Below are positions 25,152-36,145 of a stretch of 64,000 nucleotides of DNA, in pieces (the first letter of the stretch is position 1; each line of letters starts with the position of its first letter). The stretch lies in NCBI GenBank assembly GCA_001600455.1, contig BCKC01000006.1, positions 2,666,001-2,730,000 of the forward strand, in the 5' to 3' direction. Made by a program: the position numbers and the translations under genes. The notes under the pieces were generated by a model. The model did no database searches. It was not told the DNA's origin and was given only the letters and a program-made list of their open reading frames with translations. The stretch comes from Endocalyx cinctus. Its lineage: Eukaryota; Ascomycota; Sordariomycetes; Amphisphaeriales; Apiosporaceae.

Positions 25152-25680
25152 TTTAACGACAATATTTAATAATAACAAAAATCTAGAAAAAACAGAATAA
25201 ACAAATGAAACATAATAAATATCAGAGCCAGTTGGATATGACGTGTGAATAAACAAGATACTTATTTTGGGCTTACAGTTTCTACGTGATTTTAATAGTA
25301 TAGTCAATGCTCATGGAGAACAATGGCCACCATTTCCATTGAAATTGAATTAGAAAGCACATGGAGAATTCTTGTTTGATTATTTCTAACCATTTATTTC
25401 CCAGAAGATCTCATTTAGTCAACTGGGTAGCTATCTCTAATATCCCATTTTCCGTTTTCCTTTCCCTATTTTATCTATCATATCCCAAGAATGTTCAGGA
25501 TACATCTCAAGTTCATCAGCTATATACTAAAACTCGCTCGCTTGCGGAGTTATTCTTCCTTTAAGAAAGGCGGTAGGATTGTCAACTACATTGTACTGAT
25601 AAATTCGTACAGAGGCCAATATAGCCTCTTCTCTCTTCTCGAGTCGGTTTAAATAAAAAGTAGAAAAAATAAAGCCCACT
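25152..25680. other. Convergent intergenic region
   Basis: Short AT-rich region holding the 3' UTRs of the G-patch gene (+) and UTP14 (-). Nothing else seen. Confidence 0.5.
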
Positions 25681-28587
25681 TCAATGAGTCGGTTTTGAAA
25701 GCGGCGTGATGACGCCCTGCTTGATGATGACGCGAGGTTTAGTCGCCTGCTGGAACGTTTCGCGGGTGACCCACTCGGGGCCGACGGGTAGGCGGATGGA
25801 GCTCTCGTATTGCTGTTTAGACTCGAAGGGGTGAGGGAGTTGCGAGGCCAGGTATTTCTCATTCTGCGTGATTGTTCAGTCAGCCATAATTCAAATACGT
25901 ATATAAACATGAAAAATTGGGGAAGTAGTTTTACCTTTTTATTTCGCTTCTCGCTAATGATGACGTTTTTCATCTTCGCGTCCTTGCGATCCTTCTTCTG
26001 GATCCCTTCCGTCTTGGTGAGGAAGCGTCCCTGGTGCCGCTTCTTCTCGCGGTTGCTTACGCCTTCGCCAACCCAGCTACCCCAACCAGGCAGCGTGTTG
26101 TCGACGATCTTGTCACCTTCATCCTCCTCCATCTCGGCCTTCTCCTTCTCAAACTCCGCCACTACATCCAAGCCCGAGAAGGCCCGTTCGATCAGGTCTT
26201 GGTCTCGGAACCGGATTGGCATACCGCTGTTCTCATCGTCATCGTCCTCATCTGAAGAGAAACCCCCGCCTTGCGTAACGGTCGCTTGTTTCTGCGTCTT
26301 CGACTTTTGAACTGGAGCCGACTCTAACGGGGCGACGGCCGCCGAAGTAGGGTCTAGTTCCAACACATCCGCGCTAGGTGCTGACTTCTTGTTCTTTTTC
26401 GAGTGGCGAGACTCGGTAGCGCTAGGTAGACTCCAGGCACCTGCCGTTGAGTTCGCGCTGTCAGCCTGTGGGTTGGGCGCCGAAAGACCCTTAGATCGCC
26501 TCATAGTCGTGCTCTCGGTTTTTTCTGGTGCAGCCTCGAGGCTATCTTCGTCGATTTTGCTCTTCTTGCTAGTTTTGCCGAATTTATTGGTTTTCTTGTC
26601 GGTAGGTATTCCATAATTCCGCCTGCCGATATCGTCGGGCCCGCTGTCTGAATCGTCTTGGTCTTCGTTGTCAGATCCAAGCTCCCTCCGCATTTGAGCA
26701 ACCATTTCATCGTTGGCCTTTTTCTTTGCAGCCTCCGCCTTTTGCATAAATGCAAGTCCCATAAGCTTAGATTTGGGACCTTCATCATCATTTTGAGACA
26801 CCTTATCGAGCTGGCGCAACAGTCTTTTGCGATCATCGACGTCTTCCGAATCGCCTGAGTAGTCTGAGTCGTCATCCTCGTCGTCTCTTGTCCCAGACGG
26901 TTTGCCCTCGACTCGGCGACGCAACTCTTCGTCGCGCCGTACCATATCCTGAAGACCCATGCGGACGTCTTCATCCCAAGCTGCACGGCCTCCCTTGCTA
27001 GACACCTTGGCCCATTTGGAATTTTTATGCCTTCCTCCCATTCTCTCCATGGCTCGCTGCCGATCCTGGGCTTCGCGCTCTTCCTCGGAGTCAATCTCTC
27101 CAGCGGCCTCCATGACCTCACGCTCTCTCATCTCATCCCGTTCCTTCTGCTTTCGGTGCACGCGGTGGTAGGCTTTACTTTTGATCTTTTTAATCCGCTT
27201 TGCCCTCGCATCCTCGCGAGATTTGAGTTCTCTCTCGTGGCGTTTTTGCTGCCACAAAGCCTTTCGTTCGCTCCGCGAAATGCCTTCATCCTCATCATCC
27301 TCATCCCCGGCGGGCTTTGCCTCCTTTTTAGCAACTGGCCCTAAGCCGCTCTCCTGCATAATGGCCAAGATGGTCTGTTCCAGCTCCGTACCGGCGTTCT
27401 TTTGGGTAAGTGGCATGATTTCACTGTTATCGTGTTTCGCTAATCCAGTCTGGTTCTGCGGGAGGGGGAATACGACGTGTTCGGCCCTCCTATTTTGTTT
27501 GACCGTCTCAGTCCAGCGGTTCATCGTCTCCTTGGTCTTCTCGTAAGCGGCAACCCGGTCTATCTTGGCCTGCTGCCGTCTCGCTAAGGGCACTTCGAGC
27601 TTCTGGGGTTTGCTCGATTTCTCCTCCTTTTTCATGAGCTTGAGTGATTGTTTTAATTGGGGATCCTTGACGCCTAGGAGTCCCAGATCTTTCAAATCGA
27701 GCTTGCGCTTGCCCCCCTTCTCGGCGGGTTCTTCTTCATCAGCATCCTTGACACCGGAAAATTGGGAGACCCAAGCGTTCACGTCGGTTTCTGATATATC
27801 ATCCTCGCTTCCTTCGACGTCTGAAGAATCCTCGCTCGAACCGTTATCTTCCCCGCTCGAGGAGTCTTCTTCCGAATCGTCGTCGTCGAGGGTATTCGGC
27901 TCTTCGTCATCGTCGGACATGGATTGATCTAAAGCGTCGGCGAGGTCGATAGCATCCGATCCAAGTGAGGCGCCATCAGCGTCATCGATGTCGCTATCTT
28001 CATCTTCATCGTCGTCGTCCTATAATCGAGAGGGTGCATCACGTTAGCCAGGTCTTAACAAACTTATTTTTAGGAGCTGTCTCTCTACCCACCTCCGCCT
28101 TTTGCTTTTTCTTGCTTCCGCGGAATGTGTAGCCCTGAAACCTCTCTTCGTCACTTTCCCCAAAAGCCTCGTCACTATCAATCTCCGAGTCATCATCTTC
28201 ATCTACGCCAACGCGCCACTCGTTTCCGCTCGAATCGCTACCGTATTCGATATCCTCATCATCTTCGTCTCCATCGTCGGCCCTTTTCTCCGCGCGGCGC
28301 ATCTTTCTAGGGGGACCTTCGTCCTCGTCTCCATCCTCATCGTCGTCCGAGTCCGAGTCCGAGTCCCTAGCGTGCTTCTTCCCGCCGCGACCGCCGCCGA
28401 GGTCCGCGTCGAGCTCCCGGTTCCGGGCCGTGAGCTTCATGGGCTCGCCGTACTGCTGCTCGGCGATGGCGAAGGCGTTTAGGGCCGCCGACCGATTCGC
28501 CTTGGATTTCGACTTCTTCTTGCCCTTCTTGCCGTTCGGGTTCGGCCCTCCTAGGAGTGGTCGACCATCGGATTTTCGACCTGCCAT
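25681..28587 (-). CDS. UTP14: U3 snoRNP-associated protein Utp14 (SSU processome)
   Basis: Component of the nucleolar small-subunit processome that recruits and activates the helicase Dhr1 to release U3 snoRNA during 18S rRNA maturation. Three exons: 28587-28093, 28019-25935, 25863-25681; 920 residues. Intron 1 (73 bp) uses a weaker GTGGGT donor; intron 2 (71 bp) is GTAAAA...CGCAG. A simple reading frame runs past intron 2 into a wrong frame; the spliced end reads NEKYLASQLPHPFESKQQYE and finishes VITPLSKPTH, the conserved Utp14 terminus. The N-terminus is basic then strongly acidic; the middle has WTETVKQNRRAEHVVFPLPQ, KIKSKAYHRVHRKQKE and RMGGRHKNSKWAK, which are Utp14 signature blocks. It is divergent from the mitoribosomal gene mL41, 570 bp away. 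Confidence 0.93.
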
Positions 28588-29157
28588 AGTAGCGACCGAT
28601 CAATTTCGGCGGTAGGTTATAAATGCGTATATCCTGTCAGGGAGGTGTGGTTTGGTAATTTAAACGTTAGGATCTTTACGAGTCATAAATTACTTCAAAT
28701 AGCCATAATTAGGGCTCTTCCAGTTATATATATTAGTATATGCTAAGTTTAAGAGGAAGAAGATGAATTCATCCTACAAGAACTTAAGGCGGTGTCTAAA
28801 CTTTTTTTTTTCTGCCGATAAGATATGGTGGGGGGGGGAGCTTTCAGGGGTCCACTATTGTCAAATGGCGTATTACTGCACCGTAGAACTTATAGACCCA
28901 CTTAATTAAGGTCGCTATCCCTGTCATCAACGAATTTCTATCACGACTTCTATCATCAAAATCTTCATTGCATTTTTGTCTTGCAGTAACCAAAGTAGAG
29001 ACTTAACGGCATTCATCAACCACAAAGCATCGAGCTCAAATCCCTCCACCAGGCAATTGACGATATTTTGGACTAGACAGTCCATACCGCCACCTTTGCG
29101 GTACATCTAATTCAACCCTAACCTAAACGACATAGTGAGGAAAAAAAATAACACAAG
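28588..29157. promoter_or_regulatory. Bidirectional promoter region UTP14 / mL41
   Basis: 570 bp between two divergent translation-related genes. It contains a poly-T tract (28802-28811), a G-run (28829-28839) and an AACCCTAA word at 29114-29121, 36 bp before the mL41 ATG. Shared control is inferred only from geometry. Confidence 0.5.
29114..29121 (+). promoter_or_regulatory. AACCCTAA telobox-like element
   Basis: Matches the Tbf1/telobox core found before many fungal ribosomal-protein and ribosome-biogenesis genes. Position in the leader of the mitoribosomal gene and in the shared intergenic region supports a role. Similar words also occur in gene-poor parts of the window, so this is tentative. 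Confidence 0.35.
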
Positions 29158-29546
29158 ATGAAGCCGACTCCAGCCCTCCTAAAGAAGTTCCGAAAACTTC
29201 CCTTGACCACCAAGGATATCAACAAAGGATACTACAAGGGAAACCGGTCCGGTACTATGGGAAGGCACACGAAACACGGTGGTTTCGTGATCGATTGGTC
29301 GAAGGTGCGGACGTACGTCGTCCCGGACGGATTGAAAGATTTTAAGGTATTTCCTTTTTTTTTCTTTTTCGAAAATTTCTTACTACTTTATAAGAATATT
29401 TATATGCTAATAATAACGTACAGCTCACCCCTTTCGTATCGAAAGAAATTGTCGCTACCAAGAAATCGTACGAGGGTTACAAAGGTGGTGCCTCAAATCC
29501 GCAACTCTACCTCGACAGGTGGAAGAGTGAGAACGGACTGGACTAA
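29158..29546 (+). CDS. MRPL27: Mitochondrial large-subunit ribosomal protein mL41 (MRPL27)
   Basis: Structural protein of the mitochondrial 54S subunit. Exons 29158-29346 and 29424-29546 with a phase-0 77-bp intron, giving 103 residues. The spliced protein carries the family core LTTKDINKGYYKG, MGRHTKHGGFVIDW and VRTYVVPDGL, then after the junction LTPFVSKEIV and the end YLDRWKSENGLD. A simple reading frame instead runs through the intron and ends in poly-Lys, which is wrong. Length agrees with fungal mL41. The N-terminus is basic with hydrophobic residues, compatible with mitochondrial import. Confidence 0.93.
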
Positions 29547-30201
29547 ATGGATGCCGAGGAAGAAAGACAAAAAAAAAAAAAAATAACTATGATAAAAACA
29601 CCGAATATAGAGGACGAATATTTCTCTGAAGCCAAGGGGATATAGACGGAATGAAAGATTACAACATCCCATTTTATGATACAATAGACGGCGGCGAGTT
29701 CCATGATTCGATCGTTAACTCGATAGCATTTGATTGGGCAAGGCCAAACCCTACTTTTACATCGATGAACGGGTTGCGGCTTGGTGTAAGGACGAGAGAT
29801 GCATTCATCTATACAAGAAAAAAAATATGTACTATATTTATATACCAAATCCGTGTATTATCAGACACACATACACATATCAACATACAATATACTCAAT
29901 TCGAAAATACCACCGTCGATGAAAAAGCATTAATTATTATTGCTCCTCACAACTACCAATCTAAAGTAAAGGTAAAACTAACTGACTCGTATATATCAAA
30001 ACAAAAGAAAAATTCCTAACGCCAAGGCTGTTTTGTGATTATATCTACGTATACAAATAGGAAATAAAGGGCGCGGCCCAGTTCTGTTCTGTTTCTGTCG
30101 AGGGTATTCAATACCTCCATCAGTCGCAATCTATGATCATACGATCGTCTTCAACGCATATTCAAGACTGGCTGACAAATAAAATTAATCCATCAGTTAT
30201 T
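29547..30201. other. Convergent intergenic region
   Basis: Holds the 3' ends of mL41 (+) and the lipase-like gene (-). The 122-codon frame at 29651-30019 (+) has no motif and lies in AT-rich sequence; I do not support it as a gene. Confidence 0.45.
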
Positions 30202-33116
30202 TTACTGCGCTTTGGGAAGGTCTTCCTGCGCAGTGACGAACGTCTCGAGCGGCGGTCGCTGCTGCTCCAAGATAGGTGTAGCAGTAGCATCAGTGCCGTT
30301 CACTATGACCATTGGCGTGGCCATGGGTGTAGCCTCCGGGCTCACAGCCTTGGGCGTCGCGGCTTGTTCTTCGTTGCCGTCTTCTTCTTCTGCTGCTTCC
30401 TGTTTCGCGGTCGCAATAGCCGCGGCGGCGGCGCTCGTAGCTGCCGCGTTTCCGATGAAGCTATCGGGACTCATGGGCCTGGGACTAGCCACGCGCGATG
30501 GCTGCTCTCCGTTGGACGTCAGCGTGATCATGCTGGCCGTTTCGGCTTCTTTGTTGAGGCTAAAGGGTACGGCGATGCCGCCCACCATGGGTCGCTTGCC
30601 TGCCACGCCCGTCTCGGGAGGTACGTAATCGGGCGTCAGGAATGAGCTTCTGCCTGGAGACGGCAAGGGTGAAACGCCGTCCGCTTGGTGTCCCTCGCAT
30701 TGCTCTTTTCTCTTAGCCAGGAGGATGGACACGGGCGTGTTCTCGTCGATTTCCTCTTCGTCGCTACCGGCAACCTGGTGCTCGTCTTTAACGACCTTGG
30801 TCCTGGATCTACTTCGACTAAGCGGCCGTCTCTTCTTGGCAATTGCCTTCTCCTGCTTTTTGAGGGAAGATGCAGATCGTGCTCCTTCCCCTTCTTGGAT
30901 TGCGGGAACTTGAGCAATTTCTGGCTGTTTATCGGCTTGCTGTTCCCTGGTAACGGTGGCTTCGTCGTGTTTAGATCCCCAGAGGGACCAAAGTGCAAGA
31001 CCCATACTCTTCCTCTTTCTTCTTGTTTTCAGATCCTCTCCAACCTTGCGCCGGCCGGCCAAGGCACTGGGGGGAGGGGTCTCACCTTCGAACTGTTCGT
31101 ACCCGGCGACCATTTCCTTGAGACGGCGCTTGTGAATCTTGGCACGCACGCTGCCATATTGGAGGTCCATTTGGCTACGCATTGCCATCCATTTTCTCAC
31201 TGGGCCTTCTTTGACTACACCGACTTGGTTAGGGTGAACCGTACAGGCCGGAAGTTCTTCGGCCGCTGCCAATGGTCTGATAACACCATGGCGGCTAACA
31301 GCCTGGCGGATCATATGATTTTTAAAGGGTGGCAACGGGTCTCCAGCCTTGCCAACTTGCACCTGAGTTCCGTTAGGCGATGTAGATTCTTGCTTCACAG
31401 ACGTATTGGGGGCTTGGGAGTCTGAGCTCGAAGAGGAGATGACGGAAATAGAATCGTCATCCAAGATTTCAATTTCTGTCTTTTGAGCTCGAGCTAACGC
31501 CCAGGCTCCAAATTGGGCCACGGATCGATACATGTACTTGGCCGGACGGGTGAAACTGAGAGTAGGAGCAACGTGACATAAATCATCCCAGACTTGGAGC
31601 TGCACGTCCGTTGGCTTGAATCGAGTTAGCTTTTCCTTCGCCGATTCCGTCATGAAAGCTTCACCCGGTAGGTACTGTTCTGGATTGGCGCATTTATGAG
31701 CAAGATAAATTTGTTCATCACGAAGAATTTCACCACCCCCTGTCATTATTAGGAGCGGTGGTAGACCGCCCAGCGATGGCTCCATCACGGGACTGACCAA
31801 CGGGTGAGACAGTAGTTCGTTGGTGGCGTACATCTGTTGGTTCGTTAATTTGCATTTACGTAAGCTGAAAATGAAGATAGGAAATCATACCTGAATTTGG
31901 TCCTTGAGCATAACTTCTTTCCCGTCGATCTCTACAGATAGGTACGAGGGTTCGATGGAGGCGCCATCTTCTGCATCATGACCAGGCATAAGGTGCGAGA
32001 GATCTTGCGATCGACGCTTCATATCAACAGAAGCTGGCTTCATCAACTTTGTCTGCCCAGGTATCGTATTTTTCTCAATCTGGTGCTTCAGAAGATTAAG
32101 CTCCTCCGGATTTAAGGGTGGCCATGCATTCGAAGGCTTGTGATGAAAACCACTCGTCGGTACGTAATCGAACGGCGCATCTCCAGCACAACTGGGGAAA
32201 GAGGATGACAGATCCACCCACGGACTAATCAGGATAGCTCCAGCCGGCAACGGAATGCCGCGGTCCCTGAACGTGATCAACATGCTCACGACCATACCAC
32301 CGCCAGCCGAGTCACCGGCAAGAATAATATTGGACGGATCGTAAATCGTGAGAAGGTAGAGATACGACGCAATACAGTCTTGGAGGCCGCACGGGAACGG
32401 AAATTGTGGGGACAGTCTATATTCGGGCGCGAAGACGCGTGCCTTCAATTTTCTCGCGTGTCTCTGCATCTGGTAACGGTGCTCACCAACGCTACCGAAA
32501 AAGTATCCTCCTCCGTGAACGTAGAGCATGATCCTCTTGCCCGGGTCGTCAAGCTTCTTACGTTCGTTATAGTCCGCGCGCATCTCAATCCATTCCGCCT
32601 TCAAGCGGCTGTCTGGTTGGCGCCACTGCCACCAGTTCCTGCCACCGACCTTTCTGATACCATCGGGGCCTAATTGTTCTTGTAGAAGGGTAGCGGATTC
32701 GGTCAATTTGTCTTCGGGGATATCGACTTCTTCCACCTTGACCCATTGTGGATGAGGAACCCATTGGGCAGTGAAAGCTTGGAGGTCTTCGACGCTGTGA
32801 TGAGAAGCGAAAGTCAAAAAGGAGCGAATAAGATGGAGTCCCTCATCGTAGGAGAGATGGGCTGTGGGTCGTTGGTGTAATGGTTTACGATTAAGATACT
32901 ATGAGCAGAGATTGTATTTAGTATATCAACTCAACGCAATTCATGGGGATATCCGACAATGTATTCAGGCTTCGAAGAAAACAAAACCTCTATACAAGTC
33001 ACAGTGATATACTATTATATATAAGATAATATTATATATTGGGATCAACATACGTGGGAAACAAATGTTGAAAGTACGGTTGGCGTAACCGCCATAGAAA
33101 CCGTAGCGGTATTCAT
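30202..33116 (-). CDS. Hormone-sensitive-lipase-type alpha/beta hydrolase with long tail
   Basis: Predicted esterase/lipase of the HSL (alpha/beta hydrolase-3) family. Three exons: 33116-33054 (21 codons), 32898-31891, 31833-30202; 900 residues. The first exon encodes MNTATVSMAVTPTVLSTFVSH and joins YLNRKPLHQRPTAHLSYDEG; it was found because the main frame has no upstream ATG and GTATGT / CATAG sites fit in frame. Oxyanion motif HGGG is at 149-152, nucleophile GDSAGG has Ser218, and the likely acid and base are Asp396 (GGGEILRDEQ) and His444 (WDDLCHVAPT). From about residue 470 the protein is a long disordered tail of about 430 residues, basic then Ala/Pro-rich, with KKRRPLSRSRSR, probably regulatory. 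Substrate unknown. It is divergent from TSR2. Confidence 0.9.
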
Positions 33117-33692
33117 GACTGTTAAAAATAACGTTTAAAGATAGGTAATGCTATTTCATATCGTATACAGTCTATAATATATTATATGTAGAAAATACGT
33201 TGATGACAAGCTAACTCGAGCTGAGTGTCGAGGCTCGAGATCTCGAGATAAAACAAGTCAGGTATAACAAACCATCATATAATAACATATTGGAGTATAT
33301 GTTTATTTTCCGAGACACAGAGTTAATAAAGACAGTTAGAATCAACCCCTAAACGTCTGATCTCAATGAAAGGGGGTGATGTCATCACGAAACTAAGGTG
33401 AAATGAGTTCGCGATCTTGGCTTATAGCTACTACCTCAACAGGTCGAAATAGGAAAGGTACGTGTGATCTTAACTAGATCGGGGTTAGTGTATTTAGCTA
33501 GATATTAGCTGTATGATTTATGCGGTAAATCGAGGCAGAACCCTTAAAAAAAATTCAAATAAACAAATTTTTGACTTTTGCCCCTCCATAACCAAATACC
33601 GATTATGAGGGGTGAAATAATGAAGGCATAGAGAGAAAAAAAAAATAAGTATTTTCTAATATAAAGAAGAAAAACAAATCACAATTCTCAAA
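33117..33692. promoter_or_regulatory. Bidirectional promoter region lipase / TSR2
   Basis: 576 bp between divergent genes. It is AT-rich except for a CTCGAG cluster: CTCGAG near 33216-33221 and a perfect 14-bp palindrome CTCGAGATCTCGAG at 33234-33247. No known factor site is assigned. Confidence 0.45.
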
Positions 33693-34426
33693 ATGTCTTC
33701 CTCTATACAATCAGAAAATCAGAAGTCTCCTAGTAAGTTATAAATACGAAAATACGAAAAGAAACAAACAACACCGATAATAATAGTCTAAACCATTATA
33801 TTTCAACGAGATCTAACTTAATTCTGTTCTTCTCTTTCATAGGCCCCGAGACACGACAGTCGCAATTCGAGCAAGGCGTAGCCATCTCCCTACACCTATG
33901 GCTAGCGCTCACGATCGCGGTACAAAACAACTGGGGCGGGCCCGATTCGGCGGATAAGCGAGACTGGTTCGCCGGGGCGATATCCGACATGTTCCCCAGC
34001 TTCGTCGAGCTCGCGAAGCCGCGAAAGCCGTCGCAGAAGGCCTTGGAAGATCCGCACGTGGAGGACGTGGAGGAGACGCTGGCGCAGGTCATGTCGGACG
34101 AGTTCGACGCTAAAGTCGACGACGACTCGGAGCTCGAGGTGGCCGAGCGCGTCATGAAGGTGCGTGCCCAGTGCGCCGAGGGCAACTTCGAGTTCGTCGA
34201 GGAGCTGAGGAGGAGGTGGCTCGATACTAAGGGTAAGAAGGTCGTGGCGCAGGAGGCCGAGGGAGGCGATCAGGATACCGATTGGGAGAGCGACGACGAC
34301 GGTGAGGATGACGACGGTGACGTCGAGATGGATGAAGCACCTGCTTTGGTAGCCGTGCCAAAAGAAAAGCCTGCACCGGAAGTAGATGAGGATGGCTTCA
34401 CTAAGGTCACGAAGAAGAAGCGATGA
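33693..34426 (+). CDS. TSR2: Pre-rRNA-processing protein Tsr2
   Basis: Chaperone that escorts ribosomal protein eS26 into the small subunit. Exons 33693-33732 and 33843-34426 with a 110-bp intron, giving 207 residues. The first exon contributes only MSSSIQSENQKSP plus part of a Ser codon. The conserved core follows: FEQGVAISLHLWLALTIAVQNNWGGPDS, split here as one helix pair, then WFAGAISDMF and FDAKVDDDSELEVAERVMKVR, and an acidic C-terminal stretch (about 155-180) ending in the basic TKVTKKKR. Length and domain order match the family. It converges on the BSD-domain gene, 284 bp away. Confidence 0.92.
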
Positions 34427-34710
34427 GCGGCAAGATGCACTACTCCAAAGCACGATGAGCCTACGTATTAATCACGGCGGATAAACTTATCACGTTACGA
34501 CGGCAGAAAGGGGCCTTGATGCAATTCAATACTTGGATTTGCCTGCTAAAAAAGAAAAATGAATATACAGTCGCACGAGTGGAAAGGGGCCATGAATGAG
34601 TATATCCCCCAAAGGCATCCAACATGAAAGTCACCGACGCCTTATTGCAATCCCATAATAGCCAAAGACAAATATGCCACTGCTCGAATGTCAACTTTGT
34701 GGTAACCTGC

Positions 34711-36145
34711 TTATTCCCATTCTTCGTCGTCGCTGTCCTCTTCGCTATCCTCTTCGCTGTCGTCGTCGCTGTCGTCGGCCTTCCGCGCTTCTTTCGGACT
34801 GCTGGGTGCCTGGCTAGGAACGCCGGAGGCAGCTCCAACGACGTCATAGCTGGTGTCGCTGTCAGGTTGGGATTTCTCGTCGTTTGATTTGCGAGGCTCT
34901 GCGGCCTTCAGTCGGGATTTGTCAGCGGGAGGGTGAATGGTCATAGAAGACGCGGCAGACCCAGGTCTCACGGTCTTCTGGGCAGTCGATTTGACCGGAG
35001 ATTCGTCGTCGTCGGATTCCTCCTCCTCGGATTCTTCGTCGTCAGATTCCTCGCCCCATCCAATTTCCTCCTCGGCAGATGCCGCTGCAAGCATGTTAGA
35101 TAGATCGTAAATATGATCGTTATCAATATAAAATTGCATACCTTTGAGAAGATCCCGACGACGAGCTTCGGCTGTCTCTATGCTATGTCTCAAGAAATAG
35201 TATCGTTTCCAAAATTCAGCGTAGGGGACCTTATCCGGAACCAATTTCTCCATGGTGCTTCTCAGCTCGGGGTATTTGGCTAAGTCGCTGCTGATATCTT
35301 CGGTCTTGCTCTCGGCGTTGAACTCCTTAGCCCAACTAGCAAACTCGTCCGTAGCCGGATCTTCGGTGAAGGTTTTCTCGGTCGTATGAAGAACATGTAA
35401 CTGTGCATCGTATCGGGAGGTGTGGATCACTCTCTTGCCCGAATCATCCTTACTCTCGAAGCGGTGAGTGGTAGCGTTATCATCACCGGATTCTTCGCCC
35501 GGCTTGACGACAATAGCGTCCCGGAAGAAGTCGCGAACGTTAGTCCCGAACTTCAATAGGGCCTCATCAGCAGCGTCCTCGGCACGCTGGATATCCTTCA
35601 GTCGCTTAGCCGCCTCGGCTTTCAATCTCGAAATGACGGTTTCAGATTCTTCGGAGCCGGCCGCCTTCGAAGTCGTCGGTGTGGTCTCGGTTTCCTTCTC
35701 TTTTCCCTTATCGCCGGTGGCTTCTTCGGTGGTCTCGGGTGTCGGTTGCGGCGCCGTCGTTAGGGAAAGGGCACGGGCTCGGAGACTAGCGAAGCCTCTC
35801 GAAGCGTCTACGCCGAGCGAGGTAACCTCTTGTTGAGCTTCTCTATAAACAGACTCGCCCTTTTCAAAAGAAGAAAGGTACAAATGTTAACAAGAATAGC
35901 CCTTATTTTAGAATGTACAGATGTTTTCTTTGTCGCCATACCTGCTTAACGAAGTTGCCGACAGTACCCCCTATCCAACTACCCCAGGAGCTGTTGGAGA
36001 ATGCACGATATGCCTCTTGAAGATCGTCGTTTAAAGTCGACTGATTTTCTTGCTTCCTTTGTGAAGATGATTCGCCGTTGCTATTGCTGCCATCGTTGTC
36101 CTTCGGTAGAGACTGCTCGGCGATGTGATCGTACGCTAGATCCAT
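34711..36145 (-). CDS. BSD-domain protein (Dos2/SYAP1-like)
   Basis: Cytosolic or nuclear protein with one BSD domain; yeast and fission-yeast relatives (Dos2) are linked to ubiquitin and heterochromatin pathways, so the role here is inferred. Three exons: 36145-35942, 35859-35142, 35084-34711; 431 residues. The BSD domain covers about 255-307 and has the signature Phe-Trp at 284-285 in YAEFWKRYYFLRHSI. The N-terminus carries SSWGSWIGGTVGNFVKQ, a hallmark of this family. The tail is highly acidic and Ser-rich. The second intron (35085-35141) is 57 nt, in frame and stop-free, so an unspliced reading looks like a longer protein of 450 residues. Its donor GTATGC, branch TCTAAC and acceptor TTGCAG support real splicing. 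Confidence 0.87.

Noticed and set aside
12390..28821. Poly-T followed by CTGCCGATAA at about 12391-12408 and 28802-28821, suggesting a dispersed element
   Set aside because: Shared sequence is only about 10 bp plus a homopolymer, which is expected by chance among many 10-mers; flanks differ.
29651..30019. 122-codon frame downstream of mL41
   Set aside because: AT-rich, no motif, and inside the expected 3' UTR region.
30685..31425. 246-codon frame antisense to the lipase tail
   Set aside because: Overlaps a low-complexity coding tail in reverse; no conserved motifs.
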